Positions 26,102-35,874 of a stretch of 64,000 nt of DNA are shown in pieces. Each line of letters starts with the position of its first letter. Within the stretch, counting starts at the first letter, position 1. The notes beneath the pieces were generated by a model that saw only the letters and a list, made by a program, of their open reading frames with translations, was not told the origin of the DNA and did not search any database. The stretch spans positions 8,060,001 through 8,124,000 of the forward strand of contig NZ_CP109327.1 in assembly GCF_035918155.1 (NCBI RefSeq), given 5' to 3'. The translations under genes were made by a program, and so were the position numbers. The stretch is from Streptomyces sp. NBC_01591. Lineage in GTDB: Bacteria; Actinomycetota; Actinomycetes; Streptomycetales; Streptomycetaceae.

Positions 26102-27270
26102 GCACCCGCATCGAGGGCAGCACCGCCCCAGGCTTCGCGTCCCTCGCGGAAGCCTTCTCCACCGCTTTCACCGGCCATGACGCCATGGGCGCGGCACTTT
26201 GTGTCCGGGTGGCCGGCGAGACAGTCGTTGACCTGTGGGGCGGGATTGCCGACCCGCGCGACCGCTCGCCCTGGACGAAGGACACCACCAGCGTCATCTT
26301 CTCCTGCACCAAGGGCCTTGTCTCCATCCTCGCGGCGCGTCTCGTGCAGGACGGACTCCTCGACTACCAGGCTCCCGTCGCGACCTACTGGCCCGAGTTC
26401 GCCGCCGAAGGGAAAGAGAAGATCACGGTCGCCGATCTTCTCGCCCACCGGTCCGGGCTCTCGGCGCCACGCGATTTCCTGAACGTCGAGGACGTCATCG
26501 ACTGGGATGGCGTCACGGGTCGCCTGGCAGCTCAGCAACCACTGTGGACCGCCGGCCAGGGGCACGCGTATCACGCCCTCACCCACGGCTGGCTCGCCGG
26601 TGAGGTCATCCGCCGGATCACCGGCAAAACGGTCGGCCAGTACTTCGACGAGCTCATCGCCGCACCGCTGCAGGCCGACGCGTGGATCGGCATCCCCCGC
26701 GGGGCGCGGCACCAGGTCGCCCATCTACGGGCCGGAACGAGCCTCACCGCGCTCGTCGCTCAACAGGCAGCGGCGCGCGTTGCCGGGGAGATCGACTGGA
26801 CCGAGCGGGCCATGACCCTCGGAAACGCGTTCCCGTCGGAACTCGTCGACGCCACCAGCGGCTTCAACGACCCCCGTATCCAAGCGGCGGAGCTGCCGGG
26901 AGCGGGCGGCATCGCATCGGCCCGGGCGCTGGCCTCGATCTGGTCATCCACCGTGGTGGAGACCGACGGAGTGCGGCTGCTGGGCGCTGCCACGGTCACT
27001 GACGCCACGCGACCGCAGACCGAAGGCCCCCCGATATTCGGGGGACAACCCCCTTTTCCGCGGTGGGGCATGGGATTCCAGCTTCCCTCCCTCGCCCGCG
27101 AATTCCTCGGGCCCGCCTCCTTCGGACATGACGGCGCCGGCGGGCAGGTCGCCTTTGCCGACGCGACACACCAGGTCGGATTCGCGTTCCTGACCAACCT
27201 CATGGAAGCGGGGCCCGACCACCGCGCAACCGCGATCGTGGACGAACTCCGCCGCATCCTCCGCAAGTAA
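26098..27270 (+). CDS. Serine hydrolase of the beta-lactamase/EstB family
   Basis: A 390-residue class C beta-lactamase-fold protein. The catalytic S-x-x-K is SCTK (Ser69, Lys72), the Tyr motif lies in HAYHALTHGWLAGEVI, and the C-terminal region FGHDGAGGQVAFADATH corresponds to the KTG-like strand with HDG. No signal peptide is present. Such proteins are usually esterases or transesterases rather than antibiotic resistance enzymes. Coupling by ATGA to the glycoside hydrolase suggests it removes acyl groups from the imported sugar, or was recruited to it (inference). Confidence 0.85.
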   Translation: MSTRIEGSTAPGFASLAEAFSTAFTGHDAMGAALCVRVAGETVVDLWGGIADPRDRSPWTKDTTSVIFSCTKGLVSILAARLVQDGLLDYQAPVATYWPEFAAEGKEKITVADLLAHRSGLSAPRDFLNVEDVIDWDGVTGRLAAQQPLWTAGQGHAYHALTHGWLAGEVIRRITGKTVGQYFDELIAAPLQADAWIGIPRGARHQVAHLRAGTSLTALVAQQAAARVAGEIDWTERAMTLGNAFPSELVDATSGFNDPRIQAAELPGAGGIASARALASIWSSTVVETDGVRLLGAATVTDATRPQTEGPPIFGGQPPFPRWGMGFQLPSLAREFLGPASFGHDGAGGQVAFADATHQVGFAFLTNLMEAGPDHRATAIVDELRRILRK

Positions 27271-27379
27271 CGCTGGGGGTGGTTGGTTGCGGTGGTGGGT
27301 GGTGTGTGGGCTGGGGTCTGGCCTCACCTACCCCGCGCCGTATCTCTCAGGTACCGGGCTGGCGGCCTGGATATAGCGG

Positions 27380-27883
27380 CTACTGGTGGTGGTGCGGCGG
27401 GTGGGGTGGTGGTGGCGGGATGGTGGTTGTGCTGGGTGCGGTCTCCGGCCAGACCAGCAGGACGGGGCAGGGGGCGTGGTCGACGATGAAGCGGCTGGCG
27501 GGGCCGAGGCTGCGGGGTCCGAGGTGGGTGCGGTCGCCGTCGCGGGCGAGGATGAGCAGGTCGGCGCCTTCGGCGGCGGTCACGACTTCCCGTTCGACGC
27601 GGCCCGAGCGTTCTTGCCGGGTGCACGGGCGTCCCAGCCGCTTGGCAGCGCTGGCCAGGAGCTGTTCGGCGGAGGCGGCGGCCAGGTGTTCCACTGCGGT
27701 GCCGGGGTCGCGGTCGGGGCGTGCGCGGCCCAGCAGTCCGGCGTAGGCGCCGTGCGCGGCGCCCGGCACCTCGGGGCCGGTGACGTGGAGCAGCACCAGG
27801 TCAGCGTTGGCGGGCGCGTGGGTGCGGGCGGCGTCGACGCAGGCGGGCCAGGTGCCCTCGACGATCCAGACGATGACAGTCAC
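27380..27883 (-). CDS. Universal stress protein (single Usp domain)
   Basis: A 167-residue protein. The Usp fold is recognised from VIVWIVEGTWPACVDAA at the start and ADLLILARDGDRTHLGP and DHAPCPVLLVWP near the end. The ATP-binding glycine pattern (G-x2-G-x9-G) is only partly kept. An unusual Pro/His-rich tail (PPPPPHPPHHH) follows. It starts at GTG 27883, six bases after the stop of the permease gene, so the two form an operon. It may sense or buffer the transporter's function, but there is no direct evidence. Confidence 0.85.
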   Translation of the reverse strand: MTVIVWIVEGTWPACVDAARTHAPANADLVLLHVTGPEVPGAAHGAYAGLLGRARPDRDPGTAVEHLAAASAEQLLASAAKRLGRPCTRQERSGRVEREVVTAAEGADLLILARDGDRTHLGPRSLGPASRFIVDHAPCPVLLVWPETAPSTTTIPPPPPHPPHHHQ

Positions 27884-27889
27884 GGTGTT

Positions 27890-29179
27890 TCAGCCTCCGA
27901 TCGTTTGGAGTGAGACCCACAGTGCCACCACGGAGAGCAGCAGGGCGGCGGGCACGGTGAGCAGGCCGAGCCGGGTGAACTCGCCGAGGCCTACGTCGGT
28001 GTCGTGTTCGCGCACGATGCGCCGCCACAGCAGGGTGGCCAGGGAGCCGGCGTAGGTGAGGTTCGGGCCGATGTTCACGCCGAGGAGGACGGCGAGGACG
28101 GCGCCCGGGCCGGTGGGGGCGGTCAGGGGGAGCAGGACCAGGACGGCGGGCAGGTTGTTGATGATGTTCGCCAGTACGGCTGCCAGTGCCGCGATGGCGA
28201 GGAGGTCTGGGAGTTCGGTGCCGAAAGGCACCAGGTGGCCCAGTACGTCCGCGAGGCCGTTGTCGACCACCGCCCGGACCACGATGCCCAGGGCCAGGAC
28301 GAAGGCGCAGAACGGCAGGGCCGCGGCCCGGACGATCGCCGTGGGGGTGGTGCGGCGCTGGGCCAGGGCGCGGGCCGCCAGGACGGCCGCGCCTGCGGCC
28401 GCCGCCCAGGCCGGGTTGATACCGACCGCCGAGGTCAGGACAAAGCCCGCCAGAGTGCCCGCCACCGTGAGCAGGGCGAACAGAGGCAGTTCGCGGGGCT
28501 CGTCGGCGGGTGGGGCCTCGGCGCCCGCGTCCAGGTCGGTGGCGAAGAAGCGGCGGATCACCACGTACTCGGCACCGATGGCCACCAGCCAGGGCAGTGC
28601 CATCAACGCGGCGAAGCGGGTGAAGCTCAGGCCGCTGGCGGCGAACGCCAGCAGGTTGGTCAGGTTGGAGACCGGCAGCAGCAGCGAGGCGGTGTTCGAC
28701 AGGTGGGTGCAGGCATAGACGTGCGGCTTCGCGCGGGCGCCCAGCCGGGCGGCGGTGGCGAACACCACCGGAGTCAGCAGCACCACCGTGGCGTCCAGGC
28801 TGAGCACTGCGGTGATCAGTGAGGCGGCTACGAACACGAGGACCAGCAGGCGGCGGGGCCGGCCGGCCGCCCGGCGGGCCATCCAGGCGCCGCACGCGTG
28901 GAACAGGCCCTCGTCGTCGCACAGCTGGGCCAGGACCAGGACGGCCGCGAGGAAGCCGATCACCGGGCCCAGCCGGGCGGCCTCGGCCGCCGCGTGGTCG
29001 AGCGAGATCGCGCCGGTGGCGATGACCAACCCGGCAGCGGGGACAGCCACGACGGCCTCCGGCCAGCCCCACGGCCGGATCACCGCGCAGGCCAGCACCG
29101 TCAGGAGCAGGGCGACAGAGAGTGCTTCTGCGAGTGCGGAGTTCAGCGTCTGAGCCTTTCTGGGACGGAATCCTGGCAC
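27890..29179 (-). CDS. SLC13/ArsB-type ion transporter permease
   Basis: About 418-429 residues with roughly eleven hydrophobic helices. ArsB/CitMHS superfamily landmarks are GPVIGFLAAVLVLAQLCDD, SLDATVVLLTPVVFATA, NTASLLLPVSNLTN and ANIINNLPAVLVLLPL. The frame has no ATG near the conserved start. GTG 29179 gives the feature shown, while CTG 29146 sits exactly where homologues begin (LNSALAEALS) and has a purine-rich sequence ahead, so the true start is uncertain. It exports an anion such as arsenite, or imports dicarboxylate/sulfate; the substrate is not readable. Confidence 0.8.
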   Translation of the reverse strand: MPGFRPRKAQTLNSALAEALSVALLLTVLACAVIRPWGWPEAVVAVPAAGLVIATGAISLDHAAAEAARLGPVIGFLAAVLVLAQLCDDEGLFHACGAWMARRAAGRPRRLLVLVFVAASLITAVLSLDATVVLLTPVVFATAARLGARAKPHVYACTHLSNTASLLLPVSNLTNLLAFAASGLSFTRFAALMALPWLVAIGAEYVVIRRFFATDLDAGAEAPPADEPRELPLFALLTVAGTLAGFVLTSAVGINPAWAAAAGAAVLAARALAQRRTTPTAIVRAAALPFCAFVLALGIVVRAVVDNGLADVLGHLVPFGTELPDLLAIAALAAVLANIINNLPAVLVLLPLTAPTGPGAVLAVLLGVNIGPNLTYAGSLATLLWRRIVREHDTDVGLGEFTRLGLLTVPAALLLSVVALWVSLQTIGG

Positions 29180-29267
29180 AGCGGAACGACCGTACCGGGG
29201 CTGGCAGTGACTCGTGTCGAGCACGCCGAGGCTCAGCGAAATTTCAGAAAGAAAATGCGCTGTCGGA

Positions 29268-30348
29268 CGGGCCGTGGTCGGGGCGGTCTTCGGCCCCACC
29301 CGGGAGGGCGAGACCTCGTACGCCACAAGGTTGTTGCCCCATCTGAGCCCCGAGATGCTGGTGTTGTGGGACCGGGGCTTCGACGGCAACGACTTCCTCG
29401 CCGCCGTGCACGCCACCGGCGCACGGGTCCTGGGCCGTATCAATCAGCGCCGCCGTCCACCGGTTCTGAAGGCACTCGCCGACTCCTCGTACCTCTCGGT
29501 CATCGGCGGCGTTGGGGGTACGCATCATCGAGGCCCGGGTGAGCGTCATCTGCATGGACGGCAGCACCTTCGAGGGCTCCTACCGCCTGGCAACCACGCT
29601 GCTGGACGCCCGCCGCCACCCCGCCGACCGTCTCGTGCACCTCTATCACGAACGTTGGGAGCACGAGAGTGCCTACTACGCGCTCCGCCACACCATCCTG
29701 CACGCACGGGTCCTGCGCTCCCACGATCCGGTCGGCGTCGAGCAGGAGATGTGGGCCCTGCTCACCCTCTACCAGCTTCTGCGCCGCGCCATGGTCGAGG
29801 CGGCGGAGTCCAGGCCGGGCACCGATCCCGACCGCTGTGGCTTCACCATCGCCTTCCAAACCGCTCGCGACCTGCTGGTATGCGCGGAAGGAGTCTTCGA
29901 GCAGGGGATCGGGGAGATCGGTCGGCGAGTCCTGTCGGTGCTGTCGCCCGCACGGCGGTCCCGTGTCAGCACCCGCAAGATGAAGTCACCCATCTCCCGT
30001 TACGCGGAAAGGAAATTGGACGGCCGACCCGACGGCAGCAAGGTCGTGACCTCGACGACGATCAACCTCCTGCCGCCCCCACCACCACAGCCCGCACTGC
30101 CCGCGACGACCGACCGGCAGAACACCGGCAATCGCATGGCACGTGTCCTGACCATCCTGCAGGCAGAGCCCGAACGGCTGTGGCGCTCACGAGAGATCGC
30201 CGAGCTCCTCGGCGACGTCACCCTCGTCGCCACCTATCGCCAACTCGCCCGCTGGACCGAGAGAGGAATGATCAAGAGAGTCCGCACGGGCCGCTACGCG
30301 GCAATCACACAGATGCCGAACCCCTTGCGTGATCAGCAGAAACGCTAA
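29268..30348 (+). mobile_element. IS4-family transposase remnant, frameshifted
   Basis: The first frame reads AVFGPTREGETSYATRLLPH, EMLVLWDRGFDGNDFL (second catalytic Asp region) and LGRINQRRRPPVLK. A frameshift near 29512 moves to the frame of VRIIEARVSVICMDG, then YHERWEHESAYYALRHTIL with the Y-R-E signature and a long intact C terminus ending NPLRDQQKR. The N terminus with the first Asp is missing. It differs clearly from the 2755-3290 copy, so it is another element. Confidence 0.8.
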
Positions 30349-30365
30349 GGGCCTGCGGATCAACC

Positions 30366-31140
30366 TCAGGGACGGACATGGCCGGCCAGTGTTGTTGGCG
30401 AGCTGAGAGAAGGGGGCGGTCGCGAGGTTGGCAGTGACCTGGTCGGCCCAGAGCTTCGTCCTGGAGAAGGGGCCGAGAAGTCGAACTCGCAGCAGGAATT
30501 CACCCAACAGAACGGGTGACACGGGGGGTTTCCAGTTCCCCGATGCGTACAGGAGCCCGCGCCAGGGACGGCGTGAGCACCATGTCGTAGCGCTCGTGAA
30601 ATGCCGTCAGCGCACGGGTGTGGTTGTTCCATCGCTGGTGTGCGGCCGTGTACGCGGGGGCCTTTACCACCCTTCCTGCGGCTGCGAGCAGGCGGCTGTC
30701 GAGTTCGATGTCTCCGGTACGGGGCCTGTGGTGCGTTGGATGTCCGCGATGGTGGTGGCGACTTCGACGGACCACATCAGCGAGAAGTCCTGGGCGAGCT
30801 GATGTCCGTCGATATCCAGCTCGACGGGCTCGACCTCATGGTCCAGTCCGGTGAGCAGGGCTACGGCATGCTCGACCGCCTCGTCGCCGACGGAAGTCCC
30901 GATCGGGGAGTTCGTCAGGTATCCGATGCGCAGTCGGCCGGGGTCTCGACCGACCAGTTGTGCATAGGGCTCGGCAGGGAGGGCGGACAGGTAGGGACCG
31001 CCCCTGTCAGGGATGGCCGTGAGGATGTCGAGCATTGCCGCGGTGTCGCGCACGGACCGGAAGATCACGCCCTCGGTCGCCGCGCCGAGCAGGTACTCGG
31101 CATGGTGCGGGCCGCAGGGCACCAGGCCGCGGCCCGGCCT
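30366..31140 (-). pseudogene. Amidase-signature protein, C-terminal part, frameshifted
   Basis: Minus frames read CGPHHAEYLLGAATEGVIFRSVRDTAAMLD, PYAQLVGRDPGRLRIGYL and QLAQDFSLMWSVEVATTIAD. After a shift near 30700 comes RVVKAPAYTAAHQRWNNHTR and YDMVLTPSLARAPVRIGELE. After another near 30510 comes GPFSRTKLWADQV and ATAPFSQLANNTGRP. This is the second half of an amidase; the Ser-Ser-Lys catalytic region is missing. Its upstream end is fused to a truncated acetyl-CoA synthetase gene at about 31140. Confidence 0.75.
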
Positions 31141-31149
31141 GAGCCCGAA

Positions 31150-32398
31150 CAGGCCGCAGCACGCCGCCGGAATCGTCCTCTGCGCGCTTCAGCACCGCAG
31201 CTTCCACGCCGGGCAGCGGACGGCCCATGGAGCCGGGGCGGATGTCGCAGGCGGCGAAGTTGGCGATCATGATGGCACCCGTCTCGGTCTGCCACCAGTT
31301 GTCGTGCACCGGCAGCCCGAGCACGTCCCGCCCCCACACCACGGCCTCCGGGTTGAGCGGCTCGCCGACCGACGCGATGAAGCGCAGCGCGCTCAGGTCG
31401 AACGAATGGGGCAGGTCGTACGGTCCAGTCCTCGGAGTCGTCCGCATCAGCATGCGCAGGGCCGTCGGCGCCGTGTACCAGACGCTCACCCGCTGCTCGG
31501 CGAGGATCCGGTACCAGCGGCGGGCGTCGTAGTCTCCCTCGTCCACCACGATGGTCGCGCCGTGCATGAGCGGTGCGACGATCCCGTAGGACATGCCGGT
31601 GACCCAGCCCGGGTCGGCGGTGCACCAGAACACGTCGTCCTGGTGGAGGTCGAGAGCGTAGAGCGCGGACGTGTAGTGGGCCACGGCCGCCTCGTGCACA
31701 TGCACCGCGCCTTTGGGGGTGCCCGTGGTACCGCTCGTGAAGTGCAGCAGGGCCATGTCGTGGGGCGACGTCGGCGGGATCGTGAAGGTGTCGGCCGCGT
31801 CGGCCATCAGCGCGGCGAGAGAAACAGTGCCGGGCAGTTCGTCCGCGCCCTCGCCGACGATCAGTACGTGGCGCAGGGCGGCAAGTCCGTCGCGTCGCCC
31901 GGCGACCTTCCTGCGGTACAGCTCTGCGGTGGTGACCAGCACCTTCGCGTCGCTCAGCGTCACTCGTTGGGCGACCGGGTCCGGTCCGAACGCGGAGAAC
32001 AACGGGCACAGCACGCTGGTGTTCTTCAGCGTGCCGAGAACCACGGTATATAGCTCGGGACACCGCCCCAGCAGCGTCACCACCGGGTCGCCGTGACCGA
32101 TCCCAAGAGCGCGGAGCACGTTGGCGAACCGTGCCGTCGAACGGCTCAGGTCCGCGTAGGTCACGCAGGTCACGGAGTCGTCGCGCCCGACGCAGTGCAG
32201 CACGACCGCTGACGCACGGGGCGATGCCGCGTGCCGGTCCACGGCCTCGTGTGCGATGTTCAGTCCCCGCCCGCCGGGCAGCCCTTCCAGCCTGGCCCGT
32301 GCCTCCGACCACGAAAAGCCGGCACACTCCTCGTCGTAGTCGCCCAGATGGGGGGCAGTCCGAGGAGGAGTATCCTTCCGAATCGTCTCCCACCGCAT
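31150..32398 (-). pseudogene. acsA: Acetyl-CoA synthetase (AMP-forming), truncated at the C terminus
   Basis: It starts at 32398 behind AAGGAGGGG. The large N-terminal adenylating domain is intact: FTSGTTGTPKGAVHVHEA (P-loop), WCTADPGWVTGMSYGIVAPL, GEPLNPEAVVWG and DNWWQTETGAIMI. After about residue 415 the frame runs into foreign sequence at the amidase junction and stays open to 31007. The C-terminal domain with the acetylatable catalytic Lys is lost, so thioester formation should be impaired. Two 14-bp tandem repeats lie just before the ribosome-binding site. A DevR-like box lies 78 bp upstream of the start. Confidence 0.8.
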
Positions 32399-32754
32399 GC
32401 CGGCCCCTCCTTCCTTCGGGCCTTCTTCGACTGGGCCTTCTTCGACCATCCGCCACGGGACGCTCCGCCCGCATTGGGTCGAACGGCCCCCGTACGTGGC
32501 CGGACGGCTCAGGCCCACCGCCGGCGCCTGCCCGAGACGGTGACGGGGTGCGTTCCCGGGTGGTGACGGGCATGGCGCCACGGCCACGGCCACGGCTCAC
32601 GTTGCTGGGGGTGGGCGCCACGCCTCGTGTCGGGTTCGACGGTGGCCCTGGGCACGCCCCACACGGCGGACATGGACCTCGCTGAGCTGCGTATCCGCGC
32701 GCACCCGATCGCGTACATTCGAGCCGGAGCCGCGGCCGGAACGGCGCGGCGGGA
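32399..32754. other. Spacer between truncated acsA and the TrkA pair
   Basis: 356 bp without a recognisable gene. It holds a tandem 14-bp repeat GGGCCTTCTTCGAC (32418-32431 and 32433-32446), the DevR-like box at 32476-32489 and, to the right, the end of the TrkA operon. Confidence 0.55.
32476..32489. promoter_or_regulatory. DevR/OsdR-like box upstream of acsA
   Basis: GGGTCGAACGGCCC, an imperfect 14-bp dyad 78 bp before the acsA start. It matches the motif seen before the DevR-like regulator, the nitroreductase and a universal stress gene. The general layout GGGNC-N4-GNCCC resembles the mycobacterial DosR consensus. Confidence 0.6.
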
Positions 32755-33411
32755 TCACTGGAAGGCCGCGTGAATCTCCCGCTCGGTGGCCTCGTGCGAG
32801 ACGAGCAGGAGTTCGTCGCCCGGCAGCAACCGCACCTCGGGGCCCGGCACCGTCGGACGCCCGTCGCGGACGACGGTGGCCACGACCGTGCCGGCCGGAA
32901 GCGTGATCTCGCCCAGCGTGTGACCCGCCGCCCGGGAGTTCTCGGTGATTGCTGTCTCGATGACCTCGACGCCGGCCTTGCTGAGTCGCAGCAGCGCCAC
33001 CGTGCCCGTGGCACCTGTGGCCTCCTCGATGAGAGAGATCAGCGGAGTGGCCGCGGGCACCGCGACGTCCACGCCCCACCGCCCGTCGAAGAGCCAGGCG
33101 TTCTCCGCGTCGTTGACACGCGCGGCCACGCGCGCCACGCCGAACCGGCGCTTCGCGAGCAGGCTGATGACGAGGTTGTCCTCGTCCCGGCCAGTGGCGG
33201 CGATGACGAGGTCGCAGGTCAGTGCGCCCGCCCGCTCCAGGAGTACGGGCTCGCAGGCGTCCCCGGCCATCAGGTGCACCGCGGGCAGGTCGCCGATTTC
33301 AGTGATGCGGTCCTCGTCGTGCTCGACGAGTGTGACGTCATTGCGCGCTGCGGAGAGCACCTGGGCAACCTGGGTACCGAGGCGGCCCGCACCTGCGATC
33401 AGGACCTTCAC
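32755..33411 (-). CDS. TrkA-family potassium-uptake regulatory protein (second of a pair)
   Basis: A 218-residue RCK protein. The N-terminal Rossmann motif is VLIAGAGRLGTQVAQVL with an acidic strand end (VEHDEDR), so it binds NAD(H). The C-terminal TrkA_C domain is visible in AGHTLGEITLPAGTVVATVV and LLPGDELLLVSHE. It overlaps the upstream TrkA paralogue by 4 bp, as in actinobacterial ceoB/ceoC pairs. It would gate K+ transport in response to the NAD+/NADH or ATP state; no membrane channel partner is adjacent. Confidence 0.88.
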   Translation of the reverse strand: MKVLIAGAGRLGTQVAQVLSAARNDVTLVEHDEDRITEIGDLPAVHLMAGDACEPVLLERAGALTCDLVIAATGRDEDNLVISLLAKRRFGVARVAARVNDAENAWLFDGRWGVDVAVPAATPLISLIEEATGATGTVALLRLSKAGVEVIETAITENSRAAGHTLGEITLPAGTVVATVVRDGRPTVPGPEVRLLPGDELLLVSHEATEREIHAAFQ

Positions 33412-34067
33412 GTTCCCAGCTCCTTGTCCAGAAAGCCGCGCAGCCGGCCCAGAGCGGTGGCTGCGACGGCGAAGGTGACCAGGTCACCGGGTTCGGCCAG
33501 GACACCGTGGGCGGGCAGCAGTGAGCGGCTGCCGCGGGTGATCTCAACGACGCGGATCTCCCCGTCGACGTCGAACTCGGTGAGCGGCCGCCCGGTGAGG
33601 TAGGCCGGCAGACGGGAGCGGACCACCAGAGTCTCGCCGCTGCCGAAGGAGAGTTCCGGGCTGAGATGGCGGTGCAGAAGCATCTGGTGGATGCGGTTGA
33701 CGGCCCACCGGACACTGGAGACCGTCGGGATGCCCAGCTCCCGGTAGATGTCGGCTCGGCGGGGATCGTGAATGCGAGCCAGGACGGTCGGGACCCGGTA
33801 CGTCTCCTTGGCGGTTCGCGCGCTGACGATATTGCTGTTGTCCCCCGAGGTGACCGCGACGAAAGCGTCCGTGCGGTCGATCCCGGCCGCTTCCAGCACG
33901 GATCGGCTGAAGCCGTTGCCTGTGTGGAAGGCGCCGGGGAATCCTGGCGGCAGCAGCCTGTGCGCCTCGGTCCGTCGGTCGACGAGGCGCACGTCGTGGC
34001 CTTCGGCGGCGAGCTGCGTGGCGAGGGTGGCACCGACTCGGCCGCAGCCCACGATGATCACTCTCAT
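33408..34067 (-). CDS. TrkA-family potassium-uptake regulatory protein (first of a pair)
   Basis: A 219-residue RCK protein beginning MRVIIVGCGRVGATLATQLA with DRRTEA as the acidic strand-2 end. The middle region FVAVTSGDNSNIVSA and TrkA_C features (GETLVVRSRLPAYLTGRPL, GVLAEPGDLVTFAV) follow. Its start overlaps the stop of the P-type ATPase by 4 bp, so ATPase and the two TrkA proteins form one operon, coupling cation pumping to K+ homeostasis. Confidence 0.88.
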   Translation of the reverse strand: MRVIIVGCGRVGATLATQLAAEGHDVRLVDRRTEAHRLLPPGFPGAFHTGNGFSRSVLEAAGIDRTDAFVAVTSGDNSNIVSARTAKETYRVPTVLARIHDPRRADIYRELGIPTVSSVRWAVNRIHQMLLHRHLSPELSFGSGETLVVRSRLPAYLTGRPLTEFDVDGEIRVVEITRGSRSLLPAHGVLAEPGDLVTFAVAATALGRLRGFLDKELGT

Positions 34068-35870
34068 CGTGTTTCTCCCTTCAGAGGCGTACCACGCCGC
34101 CGCAGCACCCATTTCCGTGCTTCCTCGGCGGCCAGCAACAGCGCCCCGAACGCGGCCAGAACTGCCCAGTCCGCAGCTGCCAGCGGCGCGGTGTTGAAGA
34201 TCGCCTGGAGCGGCGGCGCGTAGCTGATGGCCGCCATCAGCCCGATTCCGAAACAGCCTGCGGCCAGCAGCCAGGGATTGGTCAGCAAGCCGACTCGGAA
34301 GACGCTCTGCCGGTCGGTGCGCACCGCGAGCGAGTTGAAGAACTGGCTGACGACAATGCCGGCCTGAACCATGGTGATCGCCTCCCGGTAGACGGGATCG
34401 CTCTTGGTGAAGTCGGCATACGGGATGCCGGAGGCGTGTATGTGCCAGAAAAACACGGCGCACACGCCGAGGGCCTGGATACCGCCGAGGAAGAGGATGC
34501 GGCCCATGACAGCTGTCGAGAACAGCCGTTCCCGGCGTGGCCGCGGCGGGCTGTCCATGACGTCGCGCTCCATCGGCTCGGCGCCCAGCGCCAGAGCGGG
34601 CAGCACGTCTGAGCCGAGGTCGATGGCGAGGACCTGCACGGCCGTGATCGGTACCAGCGGGAACCCGGCGAAGGTCGCCGCGAGGATCGGTACGAGTTCG
34701 GCGATGTTGTGGCTGAAGAGGTAGATCAGAAATTTGCGGATGTTCCGGTAGACCGAACGGCCGAGACCCACCGCCGTGGTGATGGAGGCGAAAGAGTCGT
34801 CGAGAAGCACCATCACCGCTGCCTCACGGGCGACGTCCGTGCCGGAGGCGCCCATGGCGATGCCGATGTTCGCATGCTTGAGGGCGGGCGCGTCGTTGGC
34901 GCCGTCCCCGGTGACGGCGACGACCTCGCCGCGCCGCTGCAGCGCGGTGACCACCCGCATCTTGTGCTCGGGGCTGACCCGGCGCAGCAACAGCTCGGTG
35001 GAGCTCGCCAGCAGAGCATCCAGGCCGCCGTCGTCCAGTGCGTCCAGCTGTGTGCCTGTCACCACGGACGGGGCTCGTCCCCGTACGATGCCGACTCGGC
35101 GGGCGACGGCCTCGGCGGTCAGGGGATGATCGCCGGTGACCATGACGATCCGGATTCCGGCCCGCCTGCAGGCATCCACCGCGTCCCGCACCTCGGGCCG
35201 GGGCGGGTCGTACATCCCGGCCAGACCCAGGAAGGTCAGCCCCGACTCGGCGTCCCCGAGCGGCGGGTGCGGGCCGTCGACCTGCCGTCGGGCGACCGCC
35301 AGCACGCGCAGGCCCTGCCCCGCCATGCCGTCCGCGGCTGCGGTGATCTCTGCACGGCAGGCGTCCGTCAGTGGCTCCCGCGCGCCTTGCCGGTCGACCG
35401 CGTCGCAGCGGGCGAGCAGCTCCAGTGGCGCGCCCTTGACGTACGCCAGGTAGCTGCCGTCGAGGTCGCGGTGCACGGTGCTCATCAGCTTGCGAACGGA
35501 GTCGAACGGATGCTCCGCCACCCGCGGAGTACGGGCCTCCTCGGCCGCCGGATCCAGGCCGGCCTTCATGGCAGCCACCACCAGGGCCCCCTCGGTGGTG
35601 TCGCCGAGCACCCGCCAACCGTCCCGGCCGGTCGGCGGCACCAGTCGGGCATTGCTGCACAGTGCCGCTGTCCGGAGCAGCTCCCGCACAGGTCCGGCGT
35701 CGGTGACCTCACCGACGGGTGCGTATCCCACTCCGGCGACGGAGTGCGGCACACCGTTCACCCACAGCTGGACGACGGTCATCTCGGCCTGGGTGAGCGT
35801 GCCCGTCTTGTCGGTGCACACCACGCTCGTCGACCCGAGCGCCTCCACCGCGAGCAGTTGCGGCGCCGCG
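34064..35870 (-). pseudogene. Cation P-type ATPase (CtpF/PacL-like), N-terminally truncated
   Basis: About 600 codons of the ATPase remain, starting right at the phosphorylation site (AVEALGSTSVVCTDKTGTLT). They continue through the nucleotide-binding domain, TGDGANDAPALKHANIGIAMG and six C-terminal membrane helices (LIYLFSHNIAELVPILAA, DVLPALALGAEP). The actuator domain and first four helices are missing: homology stops at 35870, where the 5' end of a CBS gene on the other strand begins. The protein cannot be functional. In mycobacteria CtpF belongs to the DosR regulon, which fits the neighbourhood. Confidence 0.85.
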
Positions 35871-35874
35871 GGAC

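Noticed and set aside
26098..27270. Calling the serine hydrolase an antibiotic-resistance beta-lactamase
   Set aside because: It has no signal peptide, sits in a sugar-utilisation operon and resembles EstB-type esterases.
27271..27379. G/T-rich low-complexity stretch after the serine hydrolase gene as a repeat array or G-quadruplex element
   Set aside because: Runs are irregular (GGTTGGTTGCGGTGGTGGG) with no repeat unit. It partly mirrors the Pro/His-rich tail region of the convergent Usp gene.
27890..29072. Long open frames in alternative frames across the permease, gnd, acsA and kinase genes
   Set aside because: They overlap well-recognised proteins, show Arg/Pro/Gly-rich low-complexity translations and no motifs. 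They arise from high GC content.
2755..30348. The two IS4-type remnants (2755 and 29268) as ends of one composite transposon
   Set aside because: Their protein sequences differ throughout, so they are different elements, and no inverted repeats frame the region between them.
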